Position numbers and translations under genes: made by a program
Notes under the pieces: model-generated
Seen by the model: only the letters and a program-made list of their open reading frames with translations
Told to the model about the DNA's origin: nothing
Database searches by the model: none
Shown: positions 9,112 through 19,020 of the stretch, one piece after another
Layout: each line of letters opens with the position of its first letter
Numbering within the stretch: position 1 is the first letter of the stretch
Assembly (NCBI RefSeq): GCF_001429185.1
Contig: NZ_LMIW01000010.1
Span: 186,001-250,000, forward strand
Direction of reading: 5' to 3'
Length of the DNA: 64,000 nt
Origin: Terrabacter sp. Root85
GTDB taxonomy: Bacteria; Actinomycetota; Actinomycetes; Actinomycetales; Dermatophilaceae

Positions 9112-9141
9112 ACGGCGTGCTCCGCCAGCCCAGCTGAGTCC

Positions 9142-9200
9142 CAGTCGAGTGAGCGCCCCGCCCCACTCGAGTGAGCGCTCCGCCCCAGTCCCGTGAGCTC
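9142..9200. repeat. tandem 22-bp repeat with ACTCGAGTGAGCGC core
   Basis: Two units of 22 bp start at 9142 and 9164 (CAGTCGAGTGAGCGCCCC and CACTCGAGTGAGCGCTCC), followed by a degenerate third unit. The same core recurs in both orientations at 53534-53655 beside topA, so this is a dispersed intergenic repeat family. Function unknown. Confidence 0.75.
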
Positions 9201-9203
9201 GAC

Positions 9204-9229
9204 TTGATATGCATAGGTTGTCTATGTAA
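9204..9229 (+). promoter_or_regulatory. AT-rich promoter/operator of the marR-MFS operon
   Basis: In very GC-rich surroundings this stretch contains TTGATA, and an imperfect inverted repeat TGCATAG-gttgt-CTATGTA immediately upstream of the MarR start at 9240. MarR proteins commonly bind such sites and repress their own operon. The -10 and -35 assignment is unclear because the spacing between TTGATA and TATGTA is short. Confidence 0.55.
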
Positions 9230-9239
9230 ATTGGAGCGA

Positions 9240-9701
9240 GTGACCGAACCGACCACCCTGGGCAACGACCTGCTGCGCTCGGCCGCGCGACTCTCGCGCT
9301 GGGCCAGCCGCCACGCGTCGTTCGACGTGCCCTTCGCGCAGGCCCGCCTCCTCGCCCTGCTCGACGAGCTCGGACCCTCCCGCGTCAGCGCCCTCGCGGC
9401 CGCCGATCACAGCAGCCAGCCGACGATCACCACCCAGCTCCAGCGCCTCGAGGCGTCGGGCTGGGTGCACCGCGCGTCCGACCCCGACGACGCGCGCGCC
9501 ACGGTGATCTCCCTCAGCGACGAGGGCCACGCCGCGCTCGAGACCGTGCGTCGGGCCCGACTGGCCGTCCTGTCCCCCGCCCTCGACCAGCTCGACGGAC
9601 CGGCCCTCGACCGCGTCCGCGTCGCCATCGACGTCATGGACGAGCTGCTGGCCGCCGCGGCGGACGCCCCTGTCCCGCACCCCACCCGAAAGGACGGATG
9701 A
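9240..9701 (+). CDS. MarR family transcriptional regulator
   Basis: A 153-residue winged-helix regulator, presumably controlling the MFS gene that follows. The recognition region reads AADHSSQPTITTQLQRLEASGWV, and the wing contains RASDPDDARAT, both standard MarR features. The start is GTG 9240, with GGAG four bases upstream; earlier starts would add non-family sequence across the promoter. The stop overlaps the start of the MFS gene by four bases (ATGA), so the two are translationally coupled. Confidence 0.93.
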   Translation: MTEPTTLGNDLLRSAARLSRWASRHASFDVPFAQARLLALLDELGPSRVSALAAADHSSQPTITTQLQRLEASGWVHRASDPDDARATVISLSDEGHAALETVRRARLAVLSPALDQLDGPALDRVRVAIDVMDELLAAAADAPVPHPTRKDG

Positions 9702-10924
9702 CCACCACCATGTGGCGCCAACCCAAGACCGTCTGGTCGATCGCCTTCGCCTGCGTGATCTCCTTCATGGGCATCGGCCTCGTCGACCCCATCCTCAAGC
9801 CGATCGCCGACGAGCTCGGCGCAGGCCCGTCGCAGGTCTCGCTCCTCTTCACCAGCTACCTCGCCGTCATGGGCATCGCGATGCTCGGCACCGGCTGGGT
9901 CAGCAGCCGCGTCGGTGCCAAGCGCACCCTGCTGCTCGGCCTCGCCCTCATCATCGTCGGCGCCGCCTTCGCCGGCAGCCAGGACACCGTCGGCGGCATC
10001 GTCGCCTTCCGCGCCCTTTGGGGCCTCGGCAACGCGCTCTTCATCGCGACCGCCCTGGCGACGATCGTCAACGCGGCGTCCGGCTCGGTCAAGCAGGCGA
10101 TCATCCTCTACGAGGCCGCTCTCGGTGTCGGCATCGCGACCGGCCCGCTGCTCGGCGGCTGGCTCGGCGGCATCTCCTGGCGCTGGCCGTTCTACGGCGT
10201 CGCCGTGCTCATGGCCGTCGCGTTCATCGCGACGCTGACCACGCTGCCGAAGACCCCGCCGGCCGAGAACCCCACCTCGATCACGGCGCCCCTGCGTGCC
10301 CTCGGCCACCGTGGCCTGCTCACGGTCGGCATCACGGCGCTGCTCTACAACTTCGGCTTCTTCACCCTGCTCGCCTTCACGCCCTTCCCGCTCGCCATGG
10401 GGGCGCACGAGATCGGGTTCATCTTCTTCGGCTGGGGCGTGCTGCTCGCCATCACGTCGGTCTTCGTCGCCCCGATGATCCAGCGCCGCTTCGGCACGCT
10501 GGCCGGCATCGTCGGTGCGCTGCTCGGCTTCGCGGTCATCCTCGCCGCCATGGCGATGTGGACCGAGAACAAGACCGTGCTGGTCGTCGGCGTCATCCTC
10601 GCCGGCGCCTTCCTCGGCGTGAACAACACGCTCATCACCGAGACGGTCATGAAGGTCTCCCCCGTCGAGCGCGGGGTCGCGTCGGCGGCCTACTCCTTCG
10701 TCCGCTTCAGCGGCGGCGCCGTCGCCCCGTGGCTCGCCGGCAACCTCGGCGAGAAGTCGATCCACCTGCCCTTCTGGGTGGGCTCGGCCGCGGTCGTGCT
10801 GGCCGTCCTCGTGCTCCTCACCGCTCGCCGGATCATCAGCGCGCTCGACGAGGCGCCCGGACACGGCGTCGAGGAGGTCACGTCCCGCACCGAGGCCGAG
10901 GCCCTCACCGTCGGCGACGCCTGA
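9698..10924 (+). CDS. MFS transporter, 12-TM DHA1-like
   Basis: A 408-residue membrane protein with about 12 hydrophobic helices. The N-terminal half contains GTGWVSSRVGAKRTL, the loop 2-3 motif of the superfamily, and ASAAYSFVRFSGGAVAPWL near helix 11. Coupling to marR suggests an inducible exporter of an aromatic or drug-like compound; the substrate cannot be read from sequence. The C-terminal tail of about 30 residues is cytoplasmic and acidic. Confidence 0.9.
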   Translation: MTTTMWRQPKTVWSIAFACVISFMGIGLVDPILKPIADELGAGPSQVSLLFTSYLAVMGIAMLGTGWVSSRVGAKRTLLLGLALIIVGAAFAGSQDTVGGIVAFRALWGLGNALFIATALATIVNAASGSVKQAIILYEAALGVGIATGPLLGGWLGGISWRWPFYGVAVLMAVAFIATLTTLPKTPPAENPTSITAPLRALGHRGLLTVGITALLYNFGFFTLLAFTPFPLAMGAHEIGFIFFGWGVLLAITSVFVAPMIQRRFGTLAGIVGALLGFAVILAAMAMWTENKTVLVVGVILAGAFLGVNNTLITETVMKVSPVERGVASAAYSFVRFSGGAVAPWLAGNLGEKSIHLPFWVGSAAVVLAVLVLLTARRIISALDEAPGHGVEEVTSRTEAEALTVGDA

Positions 10925-10939
10925 GGCCCCAGCCTCTCC

Positions 10940-11009
10940 AACCGTCGAAAGGCCACGAACCGGGCCGCCCCCGCAGGGCGAGAACCCGGTTCGTGGCGTT
11001 TGGACGGTT
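10940..11009. terminator. long imperfect inverted repeat between convergent genes
   Basis: AACCGTC-gaaag-GCCACGAACCGGG on the left pairs with CCCGGTTCGTGGC-gtttg-GACGGTT on the right, with a five-base internal mismatch and a loop of about 20 bases. It sits between the MFS gene and yjbR and reaches the yjbR stop codon. It shares GTGGC and GACGG elements with the repeats at 11403-11484 and 50395-50436. Confidence 0.7.
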
Positions 11010-11371
11010 CAGCCCAGGAGGTCGGCCAGGTCGGTGTCACCCCGCCGGCGGCGCCCGCCGCGGATGTCATAGGAGTCGACGAGCAGCTCCGCGAGCTCAG
11101 CCCGGTCGAGGCGGTCGAGGCGCGCCCACACCGTGACGCGGTAGCGGAACGTGTCGATCCGCACGAACGTGTCGCGCCGGTCGGCGAGCGCCTGCTCGGT
11201 GTCCATCTCGCCGGTCCACACCTGGACGAGCTCGCGCCCGTCGTCGTCCCAGCGCAGACGAGCGAACGTATGCCGTCCGGCGTGCCAGGCGGGAGAGCCC
11301 TCGTGGGCGACCCCGAGCACCGCGCCGGGCAGGCGCCCGGCCAGCTCGTCCACGTCCGCCCACGTCGCCAT
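11009..11371 (-). CDS. MmcQ/YjbR family protein
   Basis: A 120-residue cytosolic protein of the small MmcQ/YjbR (CyaY-like fold) family, often listed as DNA-binding although the role is poorly defined. Family features include LPGAVLGVAHEGSPAWHAG near the N-terminus and RDTFVRIDTFRYRVTVWARLD in the second half. The start at ATG 11371 is preceded by GGAGGAGGA. A basic stretch (GGRRRRGD) precedes the C-terminus. It is flanked on both sides by repeat-bearing intergenic DNA. Confidence 0.88.
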   Translation of the reverse strand: MATWADVDELAGRLPGAVLGVAHEGSPAWHAGRHTFARLRWDDDGRELVQVWTGEMDTEQALADRRDTFVRIDTFRYRVTVWARLDRLDRAELAELLVDSYDIRGGRRRRGDTDLADLLG

Positions 11372-11400
11372 CGCTCCTCCTCCCGAGCAGGCTAGACCGC

Positions 11401-11484
11401 AGAACGTGGCCTTTCGACGGGGCGGCACCCACGAAACGTGGCCTTTCGACGGGTGCGGACCCGCAGAACGTGGCCTCTCGACGG
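11401..11484. repeat. 32-bp-period repeat, three copies
   Basis: AACGTGGCCTTTCGACGG occurs at 11403-11420 and 11435-11452, with a third copy at 11467-11484 differing at one base. The copies are exactly 32 bp apart and are separated by 14-bp spacers that resemble each other (both contain ACCC). The array lies between the starts and ends of two leftward genes. A related unit forms a hairpin at 50395-50436. Confidence 0.85.
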
Positions 11485-11499
11485 TTGAGAGGGGGTCCG

Positions 11500-12831
11500 T
11501 CAGTGGAAGGTGACGGAGCGGCCGGCCTGCATGGCGGCGTACGCGTCGGGGTCGGCCTCGAGGGCCGCGCGCCGCGCCCTGTGCCGGTAGCGCAGGATCT
11601 GCACGATCCCGAGCGCCCACACGGGGTACTGCACCGTCATCGCGACCCGGAACGCGTCGACGTCCCAGGTCGGCGGCCCGCCCGGAGCGACCCGGTCGAG
11701 GACGACGCCGACGAGGGCCACCGCCGTCAACGTCGCGATGAAGCCGCCGGTGTTGACGATGCCCGAGGCGCTGCCGATGCGGGTCGGCGGGTTGAACGTG
11801 CGCGCGAGGTCGAAGCCGATCATCGAGCCCGGACCGCCGATGGCGATGAGCACGACGAGGACGACGAGCATCCACAGCGGCGCGCGTCCGGGCCAGAGCA
11901 GGACCACCGTCCAGGCGGCGATCGCGGCGGCCACGATCCACAGCACGAGGGTGCTGCGCGAGAACGGGTAGCGCATCGTCAGCGTGCCGATGACAGGGCT
12001 CGACACGACCGTCGTCACGACCATGAGCATGAGCAGCACACTCGCCGTCGACGCCGAGACTCCTTGTCCTGCAACGAGGAACGGGAAGCCCCACAACATC
12101 GTGAACATGTTGGCGGCGAACTGCGACGTGAAGTGCGACCACAGCCCGAGCCGGGTGCCCGGCACGAGCCACGCCGCCCGCAGGGTGCGCGCGATGGCCC
12201 GCAGCCGCAGCTCGTCGCGGTGGTGGTCGACGTAGGGGCTGTCCTTGACGACGACGACGAGCGCGACCCCCGTGAGCACGCCGACCGACGCCGCGACGGC
12301 ATACGACGGGGTCCAGCCGAAGTGGTCGAGCGCGGCCGCGAGCGGCCCGGCGGCGGCGAACGCCCCGAGCTGCCCGAGGACGCCGGTCAGCTGCGTCACC
12401 ATCGGCGTGCGGCGCGGTGAGAACCACAGCGCGACGAGGCGCAGCACCGAGATGAACACCATGGCGTCGCCCATGCCGAGCAGCACCCGGCAGAGCAGGG
12501 CGGCGGGGAAGGCGTGGACGAACGCGAAGCCGAACTGGGCCACCGTCAGCAGGGTGAGCCCGACCCCGAGCATCCGCTTGCTGCCGTAGCGGTCGAGCAG
12601 CGCCCCGACCGGCAGCTGCATCGCCGCGTAGACGAAGACCTGGACGATCGTGAAGGTCGACAGCTGCGAGCTGCTGATGCCGAAGCGGTCGGCGGCCTCG
12701 AGACCGGCGACACCGAGCGAGGTGCGGTGGAAGACGGCGAGGACGTAGACCGAGATGGCGGCCGCCCACACCGCCCAGGCGCGGCGGCCGTCGAGCGGGT
12801 AACGCTGTCCGGGATGGGTCGTGCTCGTCAT
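11500..12831 (-). CDS. MFS transporter
   Basis: A 443-residue protein with 12 predicted helices. The loop 2-3 region reads LPVGALLDRYGSKRMLG, and the N-terminus WAVWAAAISVYVLAVFHRTSLG resembles nitrate/phosphonate-type or sugar-phosphate-like MFS members common in Actinobacteria. ATG 12831 is used; GAGGAG lies 13 bases upstream, rather far. It starts 18 bp after the malic enzyme stop on the same strand, so a transported carboxylate is conceivable, but that is inference from position only. Confidence 0.88.
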   Translation of the reverse strand: MTSTTHPGQRYPLDGRRAWAVWAAAISVYVLAVFHRTSLGVAGLEAADRFGISSSQLSTFTIVQVFVYAAMQLPVGALLDRYGSKRMLGVGLTLLTVAQFGFAFVHAFPAALLCRVLLGMGDAMVFISVLRLVALWFSPRRTPMVTQLTGVLGQLGAFAAAGPLAAALDHFGWTPSYAVAASVGVLTGVALVVVVKDSPYVDHHRDELRLRAIARTLRAAWLVPGTRLGLWSHFTSQFAANMFTMLWGFPFLVAGQGVSASTASVLLMLMVVTTVVSSPVIGTLTMRYPFSRSTLVLWIVAAAIAAWTVVLLWPGRAPLWMLVVLVVLIAIGGPGSMIGFDLARTFNPPTRIGSASGIVNTGGFIATLTAVALVGVVLDRVAPGGPPTWDVDAFRVAMTVQYPVWALGIVQILRYRHRARRAALEADPDAYAAMQAGRSVTFH

Positions 12832-12848
12832 CCGGTGGGTCGTGCTCC

Positions 12849-14297
<1,449 letters not shown>

Positions 14298-14470
14298 CGT
14301 CCCACGACCGGAGAAGCGACCCGGACCTCGTCCGAAGACCGATCAGTAACCTTTGTCCACCGCCGCGCGACGACGGTCGTATGCCGTCGCGCCGCCTTCC
14401 CGAGACGCCTCCGCAGCGCTCGCGCGCGTTCCACCGCGGAGGCGAGCACCCGGCATACGACAATGGGCCG

Positions 14471-16966
14471 GTGACGACAGACGGGGCGACACACGGCCCG
14501 ACGCACGGGACGACGGACGGCAGGACCCCTGGCGGGGCGACCCTGACCCGGCCCGAGGGGCTGACGGGTGCCGAGGTGGCCGAGCGCGTCTCGCGTGGCG
14601 CCGTCAACGCGCTGACCGAGCGGACGTCGCGCTCGATCGGCGAGATCGTCCGGGCCAACGTGCTGACCCGCTTCAATGCGATCCTCGGCGCCCTCTTCGT
14701 CCTCGTCATGGTGACGGGGTCGTTCGCCGACGGGCTCTTCGGGATCGTCCTCGTCGTCAACTCCGCCATCGGCATCGTCCAGGAGTACCTCGCCAAGCGG
14801 AAGCTCGACCGGCTCGCGCTGCTCAACGCCCCGACGACGCGGGTCGTGCGCGACGGCGAGGTGCGGGTGGTGCCGACGACCGAGGTGGTGCAGGACGACC
14901 TCATCGAGCTGCGCACGGGCGACGAGGTGCCCGCCGACGGCACCCTCCTGGCGAGCGCCGGTCTCGAGCTCAACGAGGCGAACCTCACCGGCGAGTCCGA
15001 TCCGGTGCCGCACGGCGAGGGCGACGACATCATGTCGGGCACGAGCGTCGTCGCGGGGTCGGGCCGCTACCACGCGAGCCAGGTCGGTGCCGACGCCTAC
15101 GTCAACCGGATCGCCGCTGACGCAAGGAAGTTCACGCGCACGCGCTCGGAGATCCAGGACTCGATCAACACCCTGCTGACCTACATCACCTGGGTCATCG
15201 TCGGCGCCCTGCCCATCGCCATCTGGTCGCAGTGGCGCACCGTCGGCGACCAGGGCTGGCGCGAGGTCGTCCTCCGCTCGGCGGCGGGCGTCGTCGGCCT
15301 CGTGCCCGAGGGTCTCGTGCTCCTCACCTCGGTCGCGTTCCTGCTGTCGGCGGTGCAGCTGACGCGCCGCAACGTCCTCGTCCAGCAGCTCCCGGCCGTC
15401 GAGGGCCTCGCCCGGGTCGACGTCGTCTGCCTCGACAAGACGGGGACGTTGACCGCGGGCGAGATCGCCTTCGAGTACGCGCACACCCTCGACGGGCAGG
15501 ACGCCGACGAGATCCGTTGCGCGCTGGGGGCGCTCGCCGACGACCCGAACGCCAACGGCACCCTGACCGCCGTGGCCGCGGTCATCGAGGCGCCCGGCTG
15601 GGAGCGCACGCAGACGATCCCGTTCAACTCCTCCCGCAAGTGGAGCGCGGCGTGCTTCGCCGAGCGCTCGACGTGGGTGCTCGGCGCGCCGGAGGTGCTG
15701 CTCGCCGCGGACCCGCAGCCGTCGCCGCCTGAGGTGCTCGAAACGATCCGGGCACGGGTCGCCGCGCTCGCGGACTCCGGGCGACGCGTCGTCCTGCTCG
15801 CCCGGAGCGAGGCGCACCTCACCGAGGCGACGCTGCCGGCCGACATCACCCCGGCCGCCCTCGTGACCCTCACCGAGCAGGTGCGCCCGGACGCCAAGGC
15901 GACGCTCGACTACTTCGCCGAGCAGGGGGTCGCCATCAAGGTCATCTCGGGCGACAACCCCGTCACCGTCGCCGCCGTGGCCCGGACCGTGGGGCTCGAC
16001 GTCGGTGAGCCCGTCGACGCGCGCACCCTGCCCGACGACGAGGACGCCCTGAGGGAGGTCCTCGCGACGCACACGGTCTTCGGCCGGGTCACCCCCGAGC
16101 AGAAGCGCGCCTTCGTGCACGCGCTCCAGGCCGACGGTCACGTCGTGGCGATGACCGGAGACGGCGTCAACGACGCGCTCGCCCTCAAGGACGCCGACAT
16201 CGGCGTGGCCATGGGCAACGGCGCCCAGGCCACCAAGGCGGTGGCCGAGCTCGTCCTGCTCGACGGGCGGTTCTCGCACCTGCCCGACGTGCTCGCCGAG
16301 GGACGCCGCGTCATCGGCAACGTCGAGCGCGTCGCCAACCTCTTCCTCGCCAAGAACGCGATGAGCCTCGTCGCCATCCTCGCTGCAGCGCTCATCGCCG
16401 TTCCCTTCCCGTTCCTGCCGCGCCACCTGACGCTCGTGTCGGCCGTGACCATCGGCATCCCGGCGTTCTTCCTCGCCCTCGGACCCAACAAGCGCCGCTA
16501 CCTCTCCGGCTTCCTCGGACGCATCCTGCGTTTCGCCGTGCCGTCCGGCGCCGTCGCGGGCGTCGCCGTCATCACGTCCTACCTGCTCGCGGGCAGCAGC
16601 TACGGCGTGCCGCCGGACGAGTTCTCGACCCGGTGTGCCGTCGAGACCGGCGCGAAGACCGTCGCCGACGTCGCGTGCTGGCAGCCGGGCAGCGGAGCGA
16701 CGATCACGCTCCTCACCGTCTTCTTCTGGATCCTCGTCGTGCTCGCCCGCCCCTTCCGGCTGTGGAAGGCCGTCCTCGTCGCGGCGATGGTCGGGCTCGC
16801 CGTCACGGCGTTCGTCTGGCCGTTCGCCGCCACCTTCTTCAACCTCGACGCGCCCCTGCCGCTCGTCTGGCAGTCGCTCGCGGTCGGTGCCGTCGGCGCG
16901 GGGCTGGTCGAGGTGATCTACCGGCTCTCGCCGTCGGTGCGCCAGGCCCACCACATGCGCGACTGA
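14471..16966 (+). CDS. ctpE: P-type ATPase, CtpE-like (probable calcium)
   Basis: Membrane cation pump forming an aspartyl-phosphate intermediate. From GTG 14471 the protein has 831 residues. LTGESDP lies in the actuator domain, VPEGLVLLTSVAF in TM4, DKTGT has the phosphorylated Asp at residue 322, and MTGDGVNDALALKDADIGVAMG lies in the P domain; about ten membrane helices are visible. N-terminus, PEGL motif and overall layout match mycobacterial CtpE, for which calcium uptake is reported; the ion here is inferred from that similarity. Codons upstream to 14381 are open but not family-like. Two copies of the dispersed octamer lie in the upstream intergenic region. Confidence 0.92.
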   Translation: MTTDGATHGPTHGTTDGRTPGGATLTRPEGLTGAEVAERVSRGAVNALTERTSRSIGEIVRANVLTRFNAILGALFVLVMVTGSFADGLFGIVLVVNSAIGIVQEYLAKRKLDRLALLNAPTTRVVRDGEVRVVPTTEVVQDDLIELRTGDEVPADGTLLASAGLELNEANLTGESDPVPHGEGDDIMSGTSVVAGSGRYHASQVGADAYVNRIAADARKFTRTRSEIQDSINTLLTYITWVIVGALPIAIWSQWRTVGDQGWREVVLRSAAGVVGLVPEGLVLLTSVAFLLSAVQLTRRNVLVQQLPAVEGLARVDVVCLDKTGTLTAGEIAFEYAHTLDGQDADEIRCALGALADDPNANGTLTAVAAVIEAPGWERTQTIPFNSSRKWSAACFAERSTWVLGAPEVLLAADPQPSPPEVLETIRARVAALADSGRRVVLLARSEAHLTEATLPADITPAALVTLTEQVRPDAKATLDYFAEQGVAIKVISGDNPVTVAAVARTVGLDVGEPVDARTLPDDEDALREVLATHTVFGRVTPEQKRAFVHALQADGHVVAMTGDGVNDALALKDADIGVAMGNGAQATKAVAELVLLDGRFSHLPDVLAEGRRVIGNVERVANLFLAKNAMSLVAILAAALIAVPFPFLPRHLTLVSAVTIGIPAFFLALGPNKRRYLSGFLGRILRFAVPSGAVAGVAVITSYLLAGSSYGVPPDEFSTRCAVETGAKTVADVACWQPGSGATITLLTVFFWILVVLARPFRLWKAVLVAAMVGLAVTAFVWPFAATFFNLDAPLPLVWQSLAVGAVGAGLVEVIYRLSPSVRQAHHMRD

Positions 16967-17057
16967 CGCACCTGGGCGGATCGTCGCCGCCCTCCGCCCG
17001 CCGCCCTCCGCCCGCCCCGGCCGGTGAGCAGCGACCGGGCTCCGGTCCGCGACGCCC

Positions 17058-17150
17058 TACACTGGGAGCTGCACAGGGATCTGGCGTGACCTGTTGGGCG
17101 GGTAGGCACGCACCCGTTGTCGCGTACCCCGCGACCAGATCCGGAGCTGC
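17058..17150 (+). ncRNA. candidate structured leader RNA (three-way junction) of the MFS gene
   Basis: A -10-like TACACT at 17058-17063 precedes a leader with closing stem GGATCTGG (17077-17084) / CCAGATCC (17135-17142). Inside it are two hairpins: CGGGT/ACCCG (17099-17103 with 17112-17116) and TCGCG/CGCGA (17120-17124 with 17130-17134). The 3' closing strand abuts the GGAG that serves the GTG at 17155. An alternative pairing, ACAGG (17073-17077) with CCTGT (17090-17094), would loop out the 5' closing strand, which suggests a switch. I do not recognise a known riboswitch class. Confidence 0.45.
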
Positions 17151-17154
17151 TCAC

Positions 17155-18390
17155 GTGTCACCCATCGACTCCTACCGCCACCTCTTCGGCCTCACCGGGC
17201 GCACCTACATCGTCGTCGCCTTCCTGGCTCGTATGCCGCTCGCGATGAGCCAGCTGGGCACCCTCCTGCTCGTGTCGTCCGCCACCGGCAGCTATGGCGC
17301 GGGCGGCTTCTGCGCCGGTGCCCTCGCCGTGGCCAACGCCGTCGGGGCGCCCTTCTGGGGTGCCCGGGCCGACCGGCTCGGCCAGCGCCGGGTCGTCGCC
17401 TTCCAGTCGCTCGCCGGGGCGGCCGGCCTCGTCGGCATCCTCCTCGTGGTCAACGCCGGACTCCCTTGGGGCGTGGCCGCGGTCGCCAGCGCGGTCGCGG
17501 GTCTCCTTCTGCCGCAGATCGGTCCGCTGGCCCGCGTGCGCTGGCGCCCCATCACCGCCGAGACCGGTGCCCGCCAGCACCGGCTCGTCGACGCCGCCTT
17601 CTCCTACGAGGGCGCGGCCGACGAGGCCTCCTTCGTGCTCGGCCCGGCGCTCGTCGGGCTCGGCGTCTCCGTCGCCAGCCCCACGGCGGCCTTGGCGCTG
17701 GCGGCCGCGGGCCTCGCCGTCTTCGGCACGTGGTTCGCCCTGCACGAGACCGCAGCGGTCACGCACGCCGCGACGTCGCGGACGACCGGCGCCGTCGGCC
17801 GGCTGATGACACCCGCCGTCGTCGTCCTGTGCGCCGCCCAGCTGCTCGTCGGCACCGTCTTCGGGTCGGTCCAGACCGGCACGTCCGTCCTCGCCACCGC
17901 TGCGGGCTCCCCCGGCCTCACGGGCTACTTCCACGCCCTGCTCGGCGTCGGCAGCGTCATCGCCGGTCTCGCCGTCGCAGGACTGCCCGCGCGGTTCGCG
18001 CTGTCGGCACGGCTGCGGTGGTTCGCCGTCGGCCTGCTCGCCCTCTCGGCGCCGCTCCTGCTCGTCGGGTCGCTGCCCGCTCTCGTCCCCGTCCTGCTCG
18101 TGCTCGGCCTCACGGTCGCGCCCTACATGATCACGACGTTCACCCTGGGCGAGCGCGTCACTCCGCCGTCACGCACCGGCGCCGCGATGACGGCCCTCGC
18201 CGCGGCCACCGGGCTCGGCTACGCGCTCGGAGCCGCGCTGGCCGGGCGCCTCGCCGACTGGGGCGGGCACACGCCGGCGTATGCCGTCACGGTCGGTGCC
18301 GGCGCCGCAGCCGTCCTCGTGTCGTGGGGATTCCGGCGGGTCCTCGAGCGCGCCCAGCCCCACGAGGCCGCGCCAGCGCCCGTCCCCTGA
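17155..18390 (+). CDS. MFS transporter
   Basis: A 411-residue membrane protein with about 12 helices, starting at GTG 17155 behind GGAG. The protein begins VSPIDSYRHLFGLTGRTY and contains the loop 2-3 sequence GARADRLGQRRVV. Most of the sequence is short, Ala/Leu/Val-rich helices with few charged residues, typical of efflux-type MFS members of Actinobacteria. The substrate is unknown. The 5' leader shows an unusually structured arrangement, which suggests control of translation or transcription by a ligand or stress. Confidence 0.88.
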   Translation: MSPIDSYRHLFGLTGRTYIVVAFLARMPLAMSQLGTLLLVSSATGSYGAGGFCAGALAVANAVGAPFWGARADRLGQRRVVAFQSLAGAAGLVGILLVVNAGLPWGVAAVASAVAGLLLPQIGPLARVRWRPITAETGARQHRLVDAAFSYEGAADEASFVLGPALVGLGVSVASPTAALALAAAGLAVFGTWFALHETAAVTHAATSRTTGAVGRLMTPAVVVLCAAQLLVGTVFGSVQTGTSVLATAAGSPGLTGYFHALLGVGSVIAGLAVAGLPARFALSARLRWFAVGLLALSAPLLLVGSLPALVPVLLVLGLTVAPYMITTFTLGERVTPPSRTGAAMTALAAATGLGYALGAALAGRLADWGGHTPAYAVTVGAGAAAVLVSWGFRRVLERAQPHEAAPAPVP

Positions 18391-18442
18391 GCCGGGAACG
18401 GACCGGTGCGCGGTCGCACCACGAGTGCGCCCTCGACGTGCA

Positions 18443-18464
18443 GGTGCGCGGTGCACCGCGCACC
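18443..18464. terminator. 22-bp palindrome between convergent genes
   Basis: A perfect 22-bp palindrome beginning GGTGCGCGGTG and centred at 18453/18454 lies between the MFS stop and the GNAT stop, which face each other. It probably ends transcription from both sides. Confidence 0.55.
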
Positions 18465-18543
18465 CCTGCGGCGAGGGCACACCCCTGGCGCCAGCCAGCA
18501 CCCCCGGCCACCCCGGCGCCGCGGCCCCCGATCCGGCGGCGCG

Positions 18544-19020
18544 TCAGCGGTCGAGGCGGAGGCGCATCGCGGGCCAGGCCGTCGGGGTGAAGCCGAGCTC
18601 CTCGTAGAGCCCTGCCCCCTCCCCCGTCGCGAAGAGCTCGACGACCGTCGCCTCCGTCTCGTCGCGCAACCAGTCGAGGACGCCCACGACGCACGCCCGG
18701 GCCAGCCCCTGCCGGCGCGCCCGAGGGTGGGTCGCGACGTTGTTGACGAGACCCCAGACACCGTTCGGGTTGACCGGCGAGGGGGTCTCGAAGCGGAGCC
18801 CCGCCATCGCCCCGGCCACGACCTCACCGTCGGCGTCCTCGGCGACGACCACGCAGGCACGTCCGCCGTCGAGCTCCCGCTCGAACCACGTGGTGGCCGC
18901 CTGCTGCCAGCCCGGGTCGTCGACGCCCGGCACGCCCATCGCCGAGAACATCAGCGCCCGCAGCCCGACCACGACCACAGCATCGGCGGCGGTCGCCCGC
19001 CGGGTCGTCCAGGCGGTCAC
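18544..19020 (-). CDS. GNAT family N-acetyltransferase
   Basis: A 158-residue acetyl-CoA-dependent transferase. The acetyl-CoA binding stretch reads NNVATHPRARRQGLARACVVG (motif A, RRQGLA), followed by GLYEELGFTP (motif B). The start is GTG 19020, which overlaps the stop of the upstream phosphotransferase gene by four bases (GTGA), so the two are coupled. The substrate is unknown; pairing with an aminoglycoside-phosphotransferase-like kinase might hint at small-molecule modification, but this is weak inference. Confidence 0.88.
   Translation of the reverse strand: MTAWTTRRATAADAVVVVGLRALMFSAMGVPGVDDPGWQQAATTWFERELDGGRACVVVAEDADGEVVAGAMAGLRFETPSPVNPNGVWGLVNNVATHPRARRQGLARACVVGVLDWLRDETEATVVELFATGEGAGLYEELGFTPTAWPAMRLRLDR

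Noticed and set aside
11401-11484. CRISPR-like array
   Set aside because: Only three units, 14-bp spacers, no cas genes nearby, and a relative forms a hairpin at a gene end; it is a different repeat.
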